64,000 nt of DNA. Source: Sphingomonas parva (ex Maeng et al. 2020) (GTDB lineage: Bacteria; Pseudomonadota; Alphaproteobacteria; Sphingomonadales; Sphingomonadaceae). Numbering within the stretch: the first letter of the stretch is position 1; each line of letters opens with the position of its first letter. The stretch is taken from positions 1-64,000 of the forward strand of contig NZ_SPDV01000012.1 of the NCBI RefSeq assembly GCF_004564275.1. The letters run 5' to 3'. Shown here in pieces: positions 51,684 through 63,937 of the stretch. Made by a program: the position numbers and the translations under genes. The notes under the pieces are model-generated. The model was not told the origin of the DNA and searched no databases. It was given only the letters and a program-made list of their open reading frames with translations.

Positions 51684-51722
51684 AAGGCCGTCGCAGCGGG
51701 TGCTGCGGCGGCCTTCTGTTTG
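51684..51722 (+). terminator. Rho-independent terminator of sdhCDA
   Basis: AAGGCCGTCGCAGC (51684-51697) and GCTGCGGCGGCCTT (51702-51715) form a 14-bp stem with one mismatch, 4-nt loop, followed by CTGTTTG. It lies 24 nt after the sdhA stop. Confidence 0.75.
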
Positions 51723-51961
51723 CCTCCCCTACAAGGGGAGGGGGACCAGCCGTAGCCGAAGGCGGAGGCTGGTGGAGGGGCGTCAGCGTCCGTCAGCACG
51801 CTGTGCGCAATTGACCGCGCTGACACCCCTCCGTCGCGCTTCGCGCGCCACCTCCCCTCAATGGGGAGGATGTGCCCGGCCATGCGCGCGTGGGTGGGTC
51901 TCGGGACCCCCTCCACCACGCCGCTGCGCGGCGTGGTCCCCCTCCCCGCGAGCGGGGAGGA
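51722..51961. repeat. Type-A palindromic repeats between sdhA and metH
   Basis: Three modules, CCTCCCCTACAAGGGGAGGGG (51723-51744), CACCTCCCCTCAATGGGGAGG (51849-51869) and CCTCCCCGCGAGCGGGGAGGA (51941-51961), plus GGTGGAGGGG and CCCCTCC half sites. The final GGAGGAT abuts the metH stop codon. The 301-nt gap otherwise contains only the sdhA terminator. Confidence 0.75.
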
Positions 51962-54592
<2,631 letters not shown>

Positions 54593-54629
54593 GAAATGGG
54601 CAATCTCGGATGTTCGTGCGAGGGAAGAC

Positions 54630-54667
54630 TCCCCCTCTCCCGGCCTCTCCCCTGAAGGGGAGAGGGG
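54630..54667. repeat. Type-C repeat between the two metH genes
   Basis: CCCCCTCTCCCGGCCTCTCCCCTGAAGGGGAGAGGGG (described as CCCCTCTCC ... CCCTGAAGGGGAGAGGGG) at 54631-54667. It may partly terminate or stabilise the transcript between metH-N and metH-C. Confidence 0.6.
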
Positions 54668-54670
54668 CGA

Positions 54671-55717
54671 TCAGGCGGCGATGGTCATCGGCTCGAGGCC
54701 GGCGAGGCGGGTGACGTTGCCGATCGTGGGGATCCGGCGTGGCGCGGCGCCGGCCACGGCTTTGGCGATCGCGGCGATATGCGCCGGGGTGGAGCCGCAG
54801 CAGCCGCCGAGGACGTTGACCAGCCCCTGCTCGGCCCAGCTGCGCACGAAGGCGGCGGTCTGCTCCGGCAGCTCGTCATAGGCGCCGAGCTCGTTCGGCA
54901 GGCCCGCGTTGGGATAAGCCATGATCAGCGCGTCCGCGACCTGGGCGAGGGCCTGGACGTGCGGCCGCAACTGCTGGGCGCCGAACGAGCAGTTGAGCCC
55001 GATGGTGAGCGGCCGGGCGTGCCGGACGGCGTACCAGAAGGCCTCCACCGTGTGCCCCGAGAGGTTGCGGCCGGAAAGATCGGTGATCGTCATCGAGATC
55101 ATCAGCGGCACGTCGCGGCCGAGCCGCTCGCTCGCCTCGATCGCCGCGACGATCCCGGCCTTGGCGTTCAGCGTATCGAAGATCGTCTCGATCAGGATGA
55201 AGTCCGCACCGCCTTCGAGCAGCGCCTCGGTCTGCTCGAGATAGACCTCCTTCAGCCCGTCGAAATCGATCTCGCGATAGCCGGGATCGTTGACGTTCGG
55301 GGACAGGGACAGGGTCTTGTTGGTCGGGCCGATCGCGCCGGCGACGAAGCGCGGTCGGCCATCGGCGGCTTCGGCGGCATCGGCGGCCGTGCGGGCGAGC
55401 CGGGCCGAGGCGCGGTTGATGTCCTGGACGAGGTGCTCCGCGCCGTAATCGGCCTGGCTGATCCGGTTGGCGCTGAACGTGTTGGTCGAGACGATGTCGG
55501 AGCCGGCGGCGAGATAGGCGCGGGTGATCGCATCGACGATGTCCGGCCGGGTGAGGGCGAGGATGTCGTTATTGCCCTTCTGGTCGCGCGCCAGGCCGAG
55601 ATCGCCTCGATAATCGGCCTCGGTCAGCTTGCGGTTCTGGATCTCGGTACCGAAGGCGCCGTCGGTGAGCAGGATGCGCTCCGCCGCGGCCCGGGTGAAT
55701 CTGTCGCGCGCGCTCAT
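54671..55717 (-). CDS. Homocysteine S-methyltransferase (MetH N-terminal module as a separate gene)
   Basis: 348 aa, the homocysteine-binding barrel of Met[51 protein letters not shown] and [16 protein letters not shown]: the last two give the three Zn-binding Cys. Frame is open further upstream in metF, but the ATG at 55717 overlaps the metF end by 4 nt and gives the family N-terminus. It works with the downstream pterin/cobalamin protein. Confidence 0.95.
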   Translation of the reverse strand: MSARDRFTRAAAERILLTDGAFGTEIQNRKLTEADYRGDLGLARDQKGNNDILALTRPDIVDAITRAYLAAGSDIVSTNTFSANRISQADYGAEHLVQDINRASARLARTAADAAEAADGRPRFVAGAIGPTNKTLSLSPNVNDPGYREIDFDGLKEVYLEQTEALLEGGADFILIETIFDTLNAKAGIVAAIEASERLGRDVPLMISMTITDLSGRNLSGHTVEAFWYAVRHARPLTIGLNCSFGAQQLRPHVQALAQVADALIMAYPNAGLPNELGAYDELPEQTAAFVRSWAEQGLVNVLGGCCGSTPAHIAAIAKAVAGAAPRRIPTIGNVTRLAGLEPMTIAA

Positions 55718-56643
55718 GCCGCCTGCTCCTGCTGGTCTGCTTTCGGGCGGAGGCCAAGAAGATGGCAGATCGCGTAAGCGAGCTCGGCCCGGTTGAGGGT
55801 GTAGAAATGGAAATTGCGGACGCCGCCCGCGTAGAGCTGACCGCAGAGCTCCGCCGCGACTGTCGCGGCAATCAGCTGGCGCGCGGCCGGGAGATTGTCG
55901 AGGCCTTCGAACAGCCGGTCCATCCAGGGCGGGATGCCGGCGCCGCAGGCGGCCGCGAACTTGCGGGTCTGGGCGACGTTGGACACCGGCAGGATGCCAG
56001 GCACGATCTCGGCGCCAATTCCTGCCGCCGCCGCCTCGTCGCGAAAGCGGAAGTAGCTTTCGGGCGAAAAGAAGAACTGGGTGATGGCGCGATCGGCGCC
56101 GGCGTCGATCTTGCGCTTCAAATTGTCGAGGTCCGACTGCTTGCTGACCGCCTCCGGATGGACCTCCGGATAGGCCGCGACCGAGATCTCGAACGGCGCG
56201 ATGCGCTTCAGCCCCTCGACCAGCGCGGCGGCGCTGGCATAGCCTTGCGGGTGCGGCGCGAACGGGCGGCCGAGCTCGGGCGGATCGCCCCGCAGGGCGA
56301 CGATGTGGCGGACCCCGGCGTCCCAATAGGCGCGGGCGACCTCGTCGATCTCGCCCCGGCTCGCCTCGACGCAGGTGAGATGCGCAGCGGGCGCCAGGCT
56401 CGTCTCCTGCGCGATCCGGGCGACGGTGTTGTGGGTACGCTCGCGGGTCGAGCCGCCGGCGCCGTAGGTGACGGAGACGAAGCGCGGCGCCAGCGGCTCC
56501 AGCGTCTTCACCGACTCCCAGAGCGTCTGCTCCATCTTCTCGGTCTTGGGCGGGAAGAATTCGAACGAAACGGCGATATCGCCGGCGACGTCCTCGAACA
56601 GGGGCTTGCGCCAGCTGGCGATGCCGGGGGCGAGACTGCTCAT
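55714..56643 (-). CDS. metF: 5,10-methylenetetrahydrofolate reductase
   Basis: 309 aa, flavoenzyme that supplies methyl-THF for MetH. VSFEFFPPKTEKMEQTLWES, SVTYGAGGSTRERTHNTVAR and HIVALRGDPPELG are diagnostic, with FFFSPESYFRFRDEA. It overlaps the upstream regulator and the downstream metH-N gene by 4 nt each, so the operon is coupled. Confidence 0.97.
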   Translation of the reverse strand: MSSLAPGIASWRKPLFEDVAGDIAVSFEFFPPKTEKMEQTLWESVKTLEPLAPRFVSVTYGAGGSTRERTHNTVARIAQETSLAPAAHLTCVEASRGEIDEVARAYWDAGVRHIVALRGDPPELGRPFAPHPQGYASAAALVEGLKRIAPFEISVAAYPEVHPEAVSKQSDLDNLKRKIDAGADRAITQFFFSPESYFRFRDEAAAAGIGAEIVPGILPVSNVAQTRKFAAACGAGIPPWMDRLFEGLDNLPAARQLIAATVAAELCGQLYAGGVRNFHFYTLNRAELAYAICHLLGLRPKADQQEQAA

Positions 56644-57596
56644 GCGACGACCTTCAATTTGGCTTCGGGCCGTTCGCCGGCCCAGATGGTGACGGTGAGC
56701 TCACCGCCTTCGAGATGCTCGATGACGCGGGCGTCGAGGCCGGCGTTCTGCAGATAGCGGAGCATCGCCTCGTCGGAGAAACCGAGACGGGCGTGGGCGT
56801 CGCGGGTGCGCAGCTCCTCGCGCTCGTGCGCGGCGAAATCGACGACGAGAAGTCGTCCGCCCGGCGCGAGCAGCCGCGCCGCCTCGGCGACCGCGGTCTC
56901 CGGCTGCTGCGCGAAATGGAGCACCTGGTGGAGGATCACGGTATCGGCCGAGCTCTCGGCCAGCGGCAGCGCGTACATGTCGCCCTGGCGAAGCTCGGCG
57001 GCGGGAAGCCCCGCCTCGGCGAGCTTGACCCGCGCGAGCCGCAGCATTTCCGGCGAGCGATCGACGCCGAGCGCCTGGCTCGCCGCGGGCCCGAACAGAG
57101 CGATCATCCGGCCCGTGCCGGTGCCGATATCGACGAGCCGCCCGATCGGCCGCTCGGCGAGGGCACGGGCGATCGCGGCCTCGACCTCGCTCTCGGCGAT
57201 GTGGAGCGAGCGGATCTCGTCCCAATCCTTGGCATGGGCGGCGAAATAGCGCTCGGCGGCGGCGGCGCGATCGGCCTGCACCGCGGCGAGACGGGCGGCG
57301 TCGGCGCGTGCCCACCCTTCGTCGGGGTCGATCCCGGCCCAACGATCGAGCAGGTCGAAGAGCGGACCGACGCGCTCCTCCGCGCCGAGGCTGAGGAAGA
57401 CCCAGCTTCCCTCCTTGCGCCGCTCGACGAGCCCGCCGTCGATCAGGATCTTCACGTGGCGCGAAACACGCGGCTGGCTCTGCCCCAGGACCTGGGCGAG
57501 CTCGCCGACCGAGAGCTCCATGGCCCGCAGCAGCGTCAGGATGCGCAGCCGCGTGGGATCGGCGAGGGTGCGGAATATCTCGGATGGGAGGAGCAT
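56640..57596 (-). CDS. ArsR-family regulator fused to a SAM-dependent methyltransferase domain (SahR-like)
   Basis: 318 aa. Residues 1-90 form an ArsR winged helix (FRTLADPTRLRILTLLRAME, LSVGELAQVLGQSQPRVSRH); residues about 130-290 form a class-I SAM-binding fold with LVDIGTGTGRMIALFG, GVDRSPEML and LLAPGGRLLVVDFA. Known: ArsR-type SahR controls methionine genes in Proteobacteria by sensing S-adenosylhomocysteine. The SAM domain here probably senses SAH/SAM more than it methylates. First gene of the met operon, 4-nt overlap with metF. The palindrome at 57605-57624 suggests autoregulation. The ATG at 57596 has no Shine-Dalgarno. Confidence 0.9.
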   Translation of the reverse strand: MLLPSEIFRTLADPTRLRILTLLRAMELSVGELAQVLGQSQPRVSRHVKILIDGGLVERRKEGSWVFLSLGAEERVGPLFDLLDRWAGIDPDEGWARADAARLAAVQADRAAAAERYFAAHAKDWDEIRSLHIAESEVEAAIARALAERPIGRLVDIGTGTGRMIALFGPAASQALGVDRSPEMLRLARVKLAEAGLPAAELRQGDMYALPLAESSADTVILHQVLHFAQQPETAVAEAARLLAPGGRLLVVDFAAHEREELRTRDAHARLGFSDEAMLRYLQNAGLDARVIEHLEGGELTVTIWAGERPEAKLKVVA

Positions 57597-57604
57597 AGAT
57601 AAGG

Positions 57605-57624
57605 ATATAAAGATATCTTTATAT
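57605..57624. promoter_or_regulatory. Perfect 20-bp palindromic operator
   Basis: ATATAAAGATATCTTTATAT is perfectly self-complementary. It is very A+T rich inside a 70% G+C window and 9 nt before the start of the ArsR-methyltransferase gene. A core of AAAGATATCTTT is, as I recall, the SahR-type site in alphaproteobacteria. Confidence 0.85.
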
Positions 57625-57633
57625 GCCGGTCAA
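57605..57633 (-). promoter_or_regulatory. Promoter of the met operon (leaderless)
   Basis: Minus strand TTGACC (57633-57628), 17-nt spacer, TTATAT (57610-57605). The operator covers most of the spacer and the -10. The ATG begins 8 nt after the -10, so transcription should start at or within 1-3 nt of the A of ATG. Confidence 0.7.
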
Positions 57634-57715
57634 GGACCTGCGCGCGGATCGCGAGCGATCATTCCGCGCAGCGCGGTTTCATGGTTACAGACGCGTAAAA
57701 AACGGTTCAGCGCAA

Positions 57716-57743
57716 TTGCTTACCAAACCGGTAGACATACTGT
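57716..57743 (+). promoter_or_regulatory. Possible promoter of the Asn-rich lipoprotein gene
   Basis: TTGCTT (57716-57721), 16-nt spacer, TACTGT (57738-57743), about 100 nt before the lipoprotein ATG. Weak -10, so tentative. Confidence 0.3.
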
Positions 57744-57845
57744 TCCTGCTTTTGTACACAACGCGACGCTGGAGAGCCGGTTGGGCGCAAGCCACGGCAC
57801 CTCGCCCAGCGGATCATCAGCAGCTCCAATTGGAGGGGAAATTTC

Positions 57846-58121
57846 ATGAAGAAAATTGGTCTCACCCTGGCCGCCGTCGCGGCCCTTGGCGTCGCCGCTT
57901 GCTCGGGCTCGAACACCGAGACGACCAACAACACCACCGACCTCAACGTCACCGAGACCGAGGCCGGCACCGACGTCAACGTCTCGGCCAACGAGGCCGG
58001 CGCCGTCGACGCCACCAACAACGCGCTCGACGCGGCCGGCAATGCTCTCGAGAACGCCGGCAACGGCATCGAGAACGCTGCCGAGGACGTTGCCAACGCC
58101 GCGAGCAACGCCGCTCACTAA
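57846..58121 (+). CDS. Small Asn/Ala-rich lipoprotein
   Basis: 91 aa. MKKIGLTLAAVAALGVAAC has a lipobox ending at Cys19. The mature part is NTETTNNTTDLNVTETEAGT followed by AxNALDAAGNALENAGNGIEN heptad-like repeats, which can form an amphipathic helix. No domain known to me. It has Thr/Asn-rich composition unlike most neighbours. Ends at a good terminator, so it is transcribed alone. Confidence 0.8.
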   Translation: MKKIGLTLAAVAALGVAACSGSNTETTNNTTDLNVTETEAGTDVNVSANEAGAVDATNNALDAAGNALENAGNGIENAAEDVANAASNAAH

Positions 58122-58146
58122 GTCCTGACGGACCTGGAAGCGAAGA

Positions 58147-58179
58147 GGGTCGCGCACCGCCTGGTGCGCGGCCCTTTTT
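58147..58179 (+). terminator. Rho-independent terminator of the Asn-rich lipoprotein
   Basis: Stem GGG-T-CGCGCACC (58147-58158) with GGTGCGCG-G-CCC (58163-58174), loop GCCT, followed by TTTTT (58175-58179). Confidence 0.85.
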
Positions 58180-58227
58180 ATTTGCGCGCGCATGCGGCAA
58201 ACACGCTGGAAAGAGGAAGGAGCCACC

Positions 58228-58506
58228 ATGCGCACGATCATCGGAACCGGACTTGCGGCGGCCGCACTCCTGCTGACCGGCTGCGGCGGCGGCGATTCCA
58301 GCGCCCCGACTGCCGAGGAGAGCGAAGAGCTGAACAATGCCGCGGAGATGCTCGACACGAGCGCCGACAGCCTGGCCGTCGAGAATGCCCCGCTCGGCAA
58401 CGGGGATGTGCCGGCGGCCGTGCCGGAAGGTGCGAATGTCTCCGATGAGGCGCCGGGCAATGCGGCGGCGAACCCGCTGCCGCCCGAGGCGACAACCGCG
58501 CAATAA
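58228..58506 (+). CDS. Small acidic lipoprotein
   Basis: 92 aa. MRTIIGTGLAAAALLLTGC with the lipobox LLTGC, then a Gly linker and an acidic, Asn/Ala-rich mature part (APTAEESEELNNAAEMLDTS). Similar in layout to the preceding lipoprotein but not obviously homologous in sequence. GAAGGAG precedes the ATG at 58228. Function unknown. Confidence 0.78.
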   Translation: MRTIIGTGLAAAALLLTGCGGGDSSAPTAEESEELNNAAEMLDTSADSLAVENAPLGNGDVPAAVPEGANVSDEAPGNAAANPLPPEATTAQ

Positions 58507-58531
58507 GGCGTTCGCCGCCGGGCACGAAGAA

Positions 58532-58569
58532 GGGGCCGGAGCGCTGCCGCTCCGGCCCCTCTTTCGTTT
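58532..58569 (+). terminator. Rho-independent terminator of the second lipoprotein
   Basis: Perfect 12-bp stem GGGGCCGGAGCG (58532-58543) and CGCTCCGGCCCC (58548-58559), loop CTGC, followed by TCTTTCGTTT. Confidence 0.8.
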
Positions 58570-58648
58570 GCACTGGACTGCGCGGGCCAAGCTCGCGCCG
58601 GCGTCGGACCGGTTCGGCGGCTTGTGCCGCCGCCCGGCCGGCCGGGCC

Positions 58649-58690
58649 AAGACGAGTCCTCCGCCGGCCGAGCCGGCGGAGGCCGTCTTG
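58649..58690 (-). terminator. Hairpin after groEL
   Basis: CCTCCGCCGGC (58658-58668) and GCCGGCGGAGG (58672-58682) form a perfect 11-bp stem, extended by CAAGACG/CGTCTTG outside. It lies 5 nt past the groEL stop. No T run, so termination is probable but not certain. Confidence 0.55.
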
Positions 58691-58694
58691 CGCC

Positions 58695-60353
<1,659 letters not shown>

Positions 60354-60382
60354 CTATGGTCTGATGTGCAGGGTCTTGAGGC

Positions 60383-60670
60383 TCAGCCGACGATCCCGAG
60401 GATGTCGGATTCCTTCATGATCAGCAGGTCCTCGCCGTTCAGACGGACCTCGGTGCCCGACCACTTGCCGAACAGGATGCGATCGCCGGCCTTGACGTCG
60501 AGCGGGGTCACGGTGCCGTCCTCGGCCTTGCTGCCGGAGCCGACGGAGATCACTTCGCCTTCCTGCGGCTTCTCCTTGGCGGTGTCCGGAATGATGATGC
60601 CGCCGGCCGTCTTCTCCTCGGCCTCGACGCGGCGCACGAGCACCCGATCATGGAGCGGACGAAAAGTCAT
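60383..60670 (-). CDS. groES: Co-chaperonin GroES
   Basis: 95 aa, lid of the GroEL chamber. [20 protein letters not shown], the mobile loop [16 protein letters not shown], and [14 protein letters not shown]. The frame is open 27 codons upstream, but ATG 60670 with AGAGGTGA before it gives the family N-terminus. Preceded by a CIRCE element and a promoter. Confidence 0.97.
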   Translation of the reverse strand: MTFRPLHDRVLVRRVEAEEKTAGGIIIPDTAKEKPQEGEVISVGSGSKAEDGTVTPLDVKAGDRILFGKWSGTEVRLNGEDLLIMKESDILGIVG

Positions 60671-60744
60671 GCACGTCACCTCTTCTTTGCTATGCGGCTG
60701 CTCTCCCCCCTGATGAGGTGCGGCAGTCGCCTGGTTGAACCTTG

Positions 60745-60771
60745 TTAGCACTCACCCCCGGTGAGTGCCAG
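60745..60771. promoter_or_regulatory. CIRCE element (HrcA operator)
   Basis: TTAGCACTC (60745-60753), 9-nt spacer, GAGTGCCAG (60763-60771). The left arm is the consensus; the right arm differs from GAGTGCTAA at two positions. It lies between the -10 and groES and marks HrcA control. Confidence 0.88.
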
Positions 60772-60778
60772 CGGCGCC

Positions 60779-60806
60779 GATGTAGTCGCTGTTCATCCGC
60801 CGTCAA
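60779..60806 (-). promoter_or_regulatory. groESL promoter
   Basis: Minus strand TTGACG (60806-60801), 16-nt spacer, TACATC (60784-60779). The upstream C makes the -35 also CTTGACG, compatible with an RpoH-type site. The CIRCE element starts 7 nt downstream, at the expected transcription start. Confidence 0.6.
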
Positions 60807-60922
60807 GCGGCTGTGCGGCGGAAAATCGGCAGCTTCGCAGACAGCGATCGGGCGGCGCGATTTACAGGGGAGGGCGGCTCGGCTAGCCGTTGGCCGAAAC
60901 GCTCTCGCCTGGGAAACGCCCA

Positions 60923-62791
60923 ATGAAGTTCGCCGGAAAAGTGTGGAGACTGCTCGTCGGGATCAAGGACGGGCTCGTCCTGCTGCTCATGATCCTGTTC
61001 TTTGCCATGCTGTTCGCGGCGATGTCGGCGCGTCCGACCATCGGCTCGGGAGAGAAGGGGGCGCTGGTGCTCGACCTCTCGGGGCCGATCGTCGAGCAGC
61101 CCGCGCAGGCGAGTGCGACCGACGTGCTGAGCGGCGGGGTGGCCAAGGAATACCGGCTTCGCGACATCGTTCACGGCCTCGAGAAAGCGGCCGGGGACGC
61201 CCGCATCCAGGCCGTGGTCCTCGATCTCGACATCTTCTCGGGCGGCGGCCAGGCGACGCTCGCCCAGGTCGCCGAGGCGCTGGACGCGGTAAAACGCACC
61301 GGAAAGCCGGTGCTCGCCTACGCGACGGCCTATGACGACGACAGCTACATGCTGGCCGCCCACGCGAGCGAGGTGTGGCTGAACCCGATGGGTGGCGTCC
61401 TCGTCACCGGGCCGGGTGGCAGCAATCTTTATTACAAGGGTCTGCTCGACCGCCTCGGCGTCACCGCCAACGTCTATCGGGTCGGGACCTACAAGGCGGC
61501 GGTCGAGCCGTTCACGCGCACCGAGATGTCTCCGGAATCGCGCGAGAACATGCAGGCGCTCTACGGCGCGATGTGGGAGAGCTGGCAGCAGAACGTGCGT
61601 CAGGCCCGGCCCAAGGCGCAGATCGCCGCTTACGCCGGCCAGGCCGCGGCCCAGATCCAGGCGGCGGGCGGCGACATGGCCAAGGCGGCGCTCGCCGCCG
61701 GCCTGGTCGACAAGGTCGGCGACCGCGAGGCGTTCGACCGACGCGTGGCGGAGATCACCGGCACCGAATATGCGGACGTCCCCGGCAGCTTCCGCGACAT
61801 CGCCTTCGATGCCTGGACGTCCAGCTACCCGGTGAGCGACGAGGCGGGGTCGATCGGGATCGTCACCGTCGCCGGAGAGATCGTCGACGGCGATGCGCAG
61901 CTCGGCACCGCCGGCGCCGAGACGATCGTCCGCGCGATCGAGCGCGGCCTGCGCGACAACGATCTGAAGGCGCTCGTGCTCAGGGTCGATTCCCCGGGCG
62001 GCTCGGCCCTCGCTTCGGAGCGGATCCGCCAGGCGGTGCTCGCCGCCAAGGCGAAGGGCCTGCCGGTGGTGGTGTCGATGGGCAGCCTCGCCGCCTCGGG
62101 CGGCTATTGGGTCTCGATGGCCGGCGACAAGATCTATGCGGAGCCTTCGACGATCACCGGCTCGATCGGGGTGTTCGGCATCCTGCCCAGCTTCGAGGGT
62201 GCGCTGACCAAGCTCGGCGTCGGCGCCGACGGGGTGAAGACGACGCCGCTGTCGGGCGAGCCCGACCTGCTGCGCGGCCCCTCGCCCGAGGCCGACCAGC
62301 TGCTCCAGATGGGCGTCGAGAGCACCTACCGGCGCTTCCTGACGCTCGTCTCCGAGAAGAGGAAAATGCCGGTCGCGCGCGTCGACCAGATCGCCCAGGG
62401 CCGCGTCTGGGACGGCGGCACCGCGCGTCAGCTCGGCCTCGTCGACGCCTTTGGGGGGCTCGACGACGCGATCGCCGAGGCGGCGCGGCTCGCCAAGGTG
62501 GACGGCGACGATGCGCGGCCCGTCTGGCTCGAGCCGGGTCCCAGCTTCGCCGATACCCTGCTGATGGCGCTCGCCAGCGGCGAGGAGGAGGAGCAGGCCT
62601 CGCCCGACGCGTTCGGCAGGATGGGGCTGATCCAGCGGCAGATGATGGCGCGTGCCGCCGCGGACGCCGAGCTTCTGGTCACCGGCGCCTCGGTCCAGGC
62701 GCGCTGCCTCGCCTGCCCGGGATCGGAAGCGATCGCCCGGCCGCGCAAGGACGGCCTCGCCGCGATGCTGCTGCGGATGATCGGCGTGTGA
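60923..62791 (+). CDS. sppA: Signal peptide peptidase SppA, 67K type
   Basis: 622 aa, inner-membrane serine protease that clears cleaved signal peptides. One N-terminal membrane segment (GLVLLLMILFFAMLFAAMSA), then two SppA/ClpP-like domains. The catalytic Lys is probably in RVGTYKAAVEPF and the Ser in SMGSLAASGGYWVSM. The C-terminal 60 residues look less conserved and include two Cys. ATG 60923 is preferred over a TTG at 60890. GNAT gene follows with a 4-nt overlap. Confidence 0.93.
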   Translation: MKFAGKVWRLLVGIKDGLVLLLMILFFAMLFAAMSARPTIGSGEKGALVLDLSGPIVEQPAQASATDVLSGGVAKEYRLRDIVHGLEKAAGDARIQAVVLDLDIFSGGGQATLAQVAEALDAVKRTGKPVLAYATAYDDDSYMLAAHASEVWLNPMGGVLVTGPGGSNLYYKGLLDRLGVTANVYRVGTYKAAVEPFTRTEMSPESRENMQALYGAMWESWQQNVRQARPKAQIAAYAGQAAAQIQAAGGDMAKAALAAGLVDKVGDREAFDRRVAEITGTEYADVPGSFRDIAFDAWTSSYPVSDEAGSIGIVTVAGEIVDGDAQLGTAGAETIVRAIERGLRDNDLKALVLRVDSPGGSALASERIRQAVLAAKAKGLPVVVSMGSLAASGGYWVSMAGDKIYAEPSTITGSIGVFGILPSFEGALTKLGVGADGVKTTPLSGEPDLLRGPSPEADQLLQMGVESTYRRFLTLVSEKRKMPVARVDQIAQGRVWDGGTARQLGLVDAFGGLDDAIAEAARLAKVDGDDARPVWLEPGPSFADTLLMALASGEEEEQASPDAFGRMGLIQRQMMARAAADAELLVTGASVQARCLACPGSEAIARPRKDGLAAMLLRMIGV

Positions 62792-63339
62792 GGATCCGGG
62801 CGGCGACCGCCAGGGACGCCGCCGCGATCGCGCGCATCTATGCGCCTTATGTCGATGGCTCGATCGTGACGTTCGAGGAGGTCGCGCCGAACGCGGCCGA
62901 GATGGCCCCGCGGATCGAGAGCGGCGGGGACCTCTATCCCTGGCTGGTCGCGGAGGAGGCGGGAGAGATTGCCGGCTACGCCTCCGCCGCAGCGTTCCGG
63001 ACGCGCACCGCCTACCGCTTCGCGGTCGAGACCAGCGTCTACGTGCGCCAGGGCGTGGAACGGCGCGGGATCGGCAGCGCGCTCTACCGACCGCTGATCG
63101 GGACGCTCGAGGCGCAGGGCTTCACCCAGGCGATCGCCGCGATCAGCCTTCCCAATCCGTCCAGCGTGAAGCTGCACGAGCGCTTCGGCTTCGCGCCGGC
63201 CGGCGTCTACCGCCAGGTGGGGTGGAAGCTCGGCCGGTGGATCGACGTCGGCCTGTGGCAGAGGATGCTGGCGGCGCCGACCGATCCCCCGCGCGAGCCG
63301 CGCCCGGTCAGCGGCGATAGGCCGGCAGCGACAGGCTGA
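62788..63339 (+). CDS. GNAT N-acetyltransferase (phosphinothricin acetyltransferase-like)
   Basis: 183 aa. RIRAATARDAAAIARIYAPY, the acetyl-CoA loop RRGIGSALYRPLI, and SLPNPSSVKLHERFGF are typical of the Pat/YncA group, which acetylates small amines such as methionine sulfone or phosphinothricin. The GTG start overlaps the sppA stop (GTGA). The last 32 nt overlap the end of the convergent TRIC gene. Confidence 0.9.
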   Translation: MRIRAATARDAAAIARIYAPYVDGSIVTFEEVAPNAAEMAPRIESGGDLYPWLVAEEAGEIAGYASAAAFRTRTAYRFAVETSVYVRQGVERRGIGSALYRPLIGTLEAQGFTQAIAAISLPNPSSVKLHERFGFAPAGVYRQVGWKLGRWIDVGLWQRMLAAPTDPPREPRPVSGDRPAATG

Positions 63340-63937
63340 ACGCGATCGCCGCGCCGCGCAATGCGAAGCCGGCCGCGGTCGCGAGCAGAGCGGCGATCAT
63401 CGCATTGACGCCGAGCTGGACGAGAAGAACCGAGAGAGCTGCGGAGAGCGCCGCCGCCGTGACGTAGAGCTCGGGGCGCATCAGGATCGAGGGCTGCCCC
63501 GCGAGGACGTCCCGCAATATGCCGCCGACGCAGCCGGTGAGCACGCCCATGCCTATCGCGGGGATCGGCGCGACGCCGTAGGCAAGGCCCTTGGCGGCCC
63601 CGTAGGTGGCATAGGCGGCAAGTCCCGCGGCATCGAGCCAGAGCAGGGCCCGGCCGTGCCAGACCCGTGCGGGGAGGAACCAGACGAGCAGGGCGGCGGC
63701 GAGGCAGATCAGCATCACGGCATTCTGATGAACCCAGAAGACCGGCGCGCCGATCAGCAGATCACGCACCGTGCCGCCGCCGACGCCGGTGGAAACGGCG
63801 AAGAAGAAGAAGGTCACCAGGGTCTGGCGGTGCGCCGCGGCGACCAGCGCCCCGGACAAAGCGAAGACGGCGAGGCCCGCCCAGTCGAGATAGACGAGCA
63901 AAGGATCGAGATCGACGCGAATGGGGAGCGGCGGCAT
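63308..63937 (-). CDS. TRIC-family membrane protein (UPF0126/YicG-like)
   Basis: 209 aa with about seven membrane segments in two internal repeats, each with the TRIC motif: GVGGGTVRDLLIG and GCVGGILRDVLAG. Related proteins form trimeric cation (K+) channels, so a transport role is likely but its ion is not known. Convergent with the GNAT gene (32-nt overlap). The last 63 nt of the window contain nothing I recognise. Confidence 0.9.
   Translation of the reverse strand: MPPLPIRVDLDPLLVYLDWAGLAVFALSGALVAAAHRQTLVTFFFFAVSTGVGGGTVRDLLIGAPVFWVHQNAVMLICLAAALLVWFLPARVWHGRALLWLDAAGLAAYATYGAAKGLAYGVAPIPAIGMGVLTGCVGGILRDVLAGQPSILMRPELYVTAAALSAALSVLLVQLGVNAMIAALLATAAGFALRGAAIAFSLSLPAYRR

Noticed and set aside
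54671..56326. Single 551-aa frame joining metF and the homocysteine methyltransferase
   Set aside because: The upstream 200 codons are metF in the wrong frame; the real genes overlap by 4 nt at 55714-55717.
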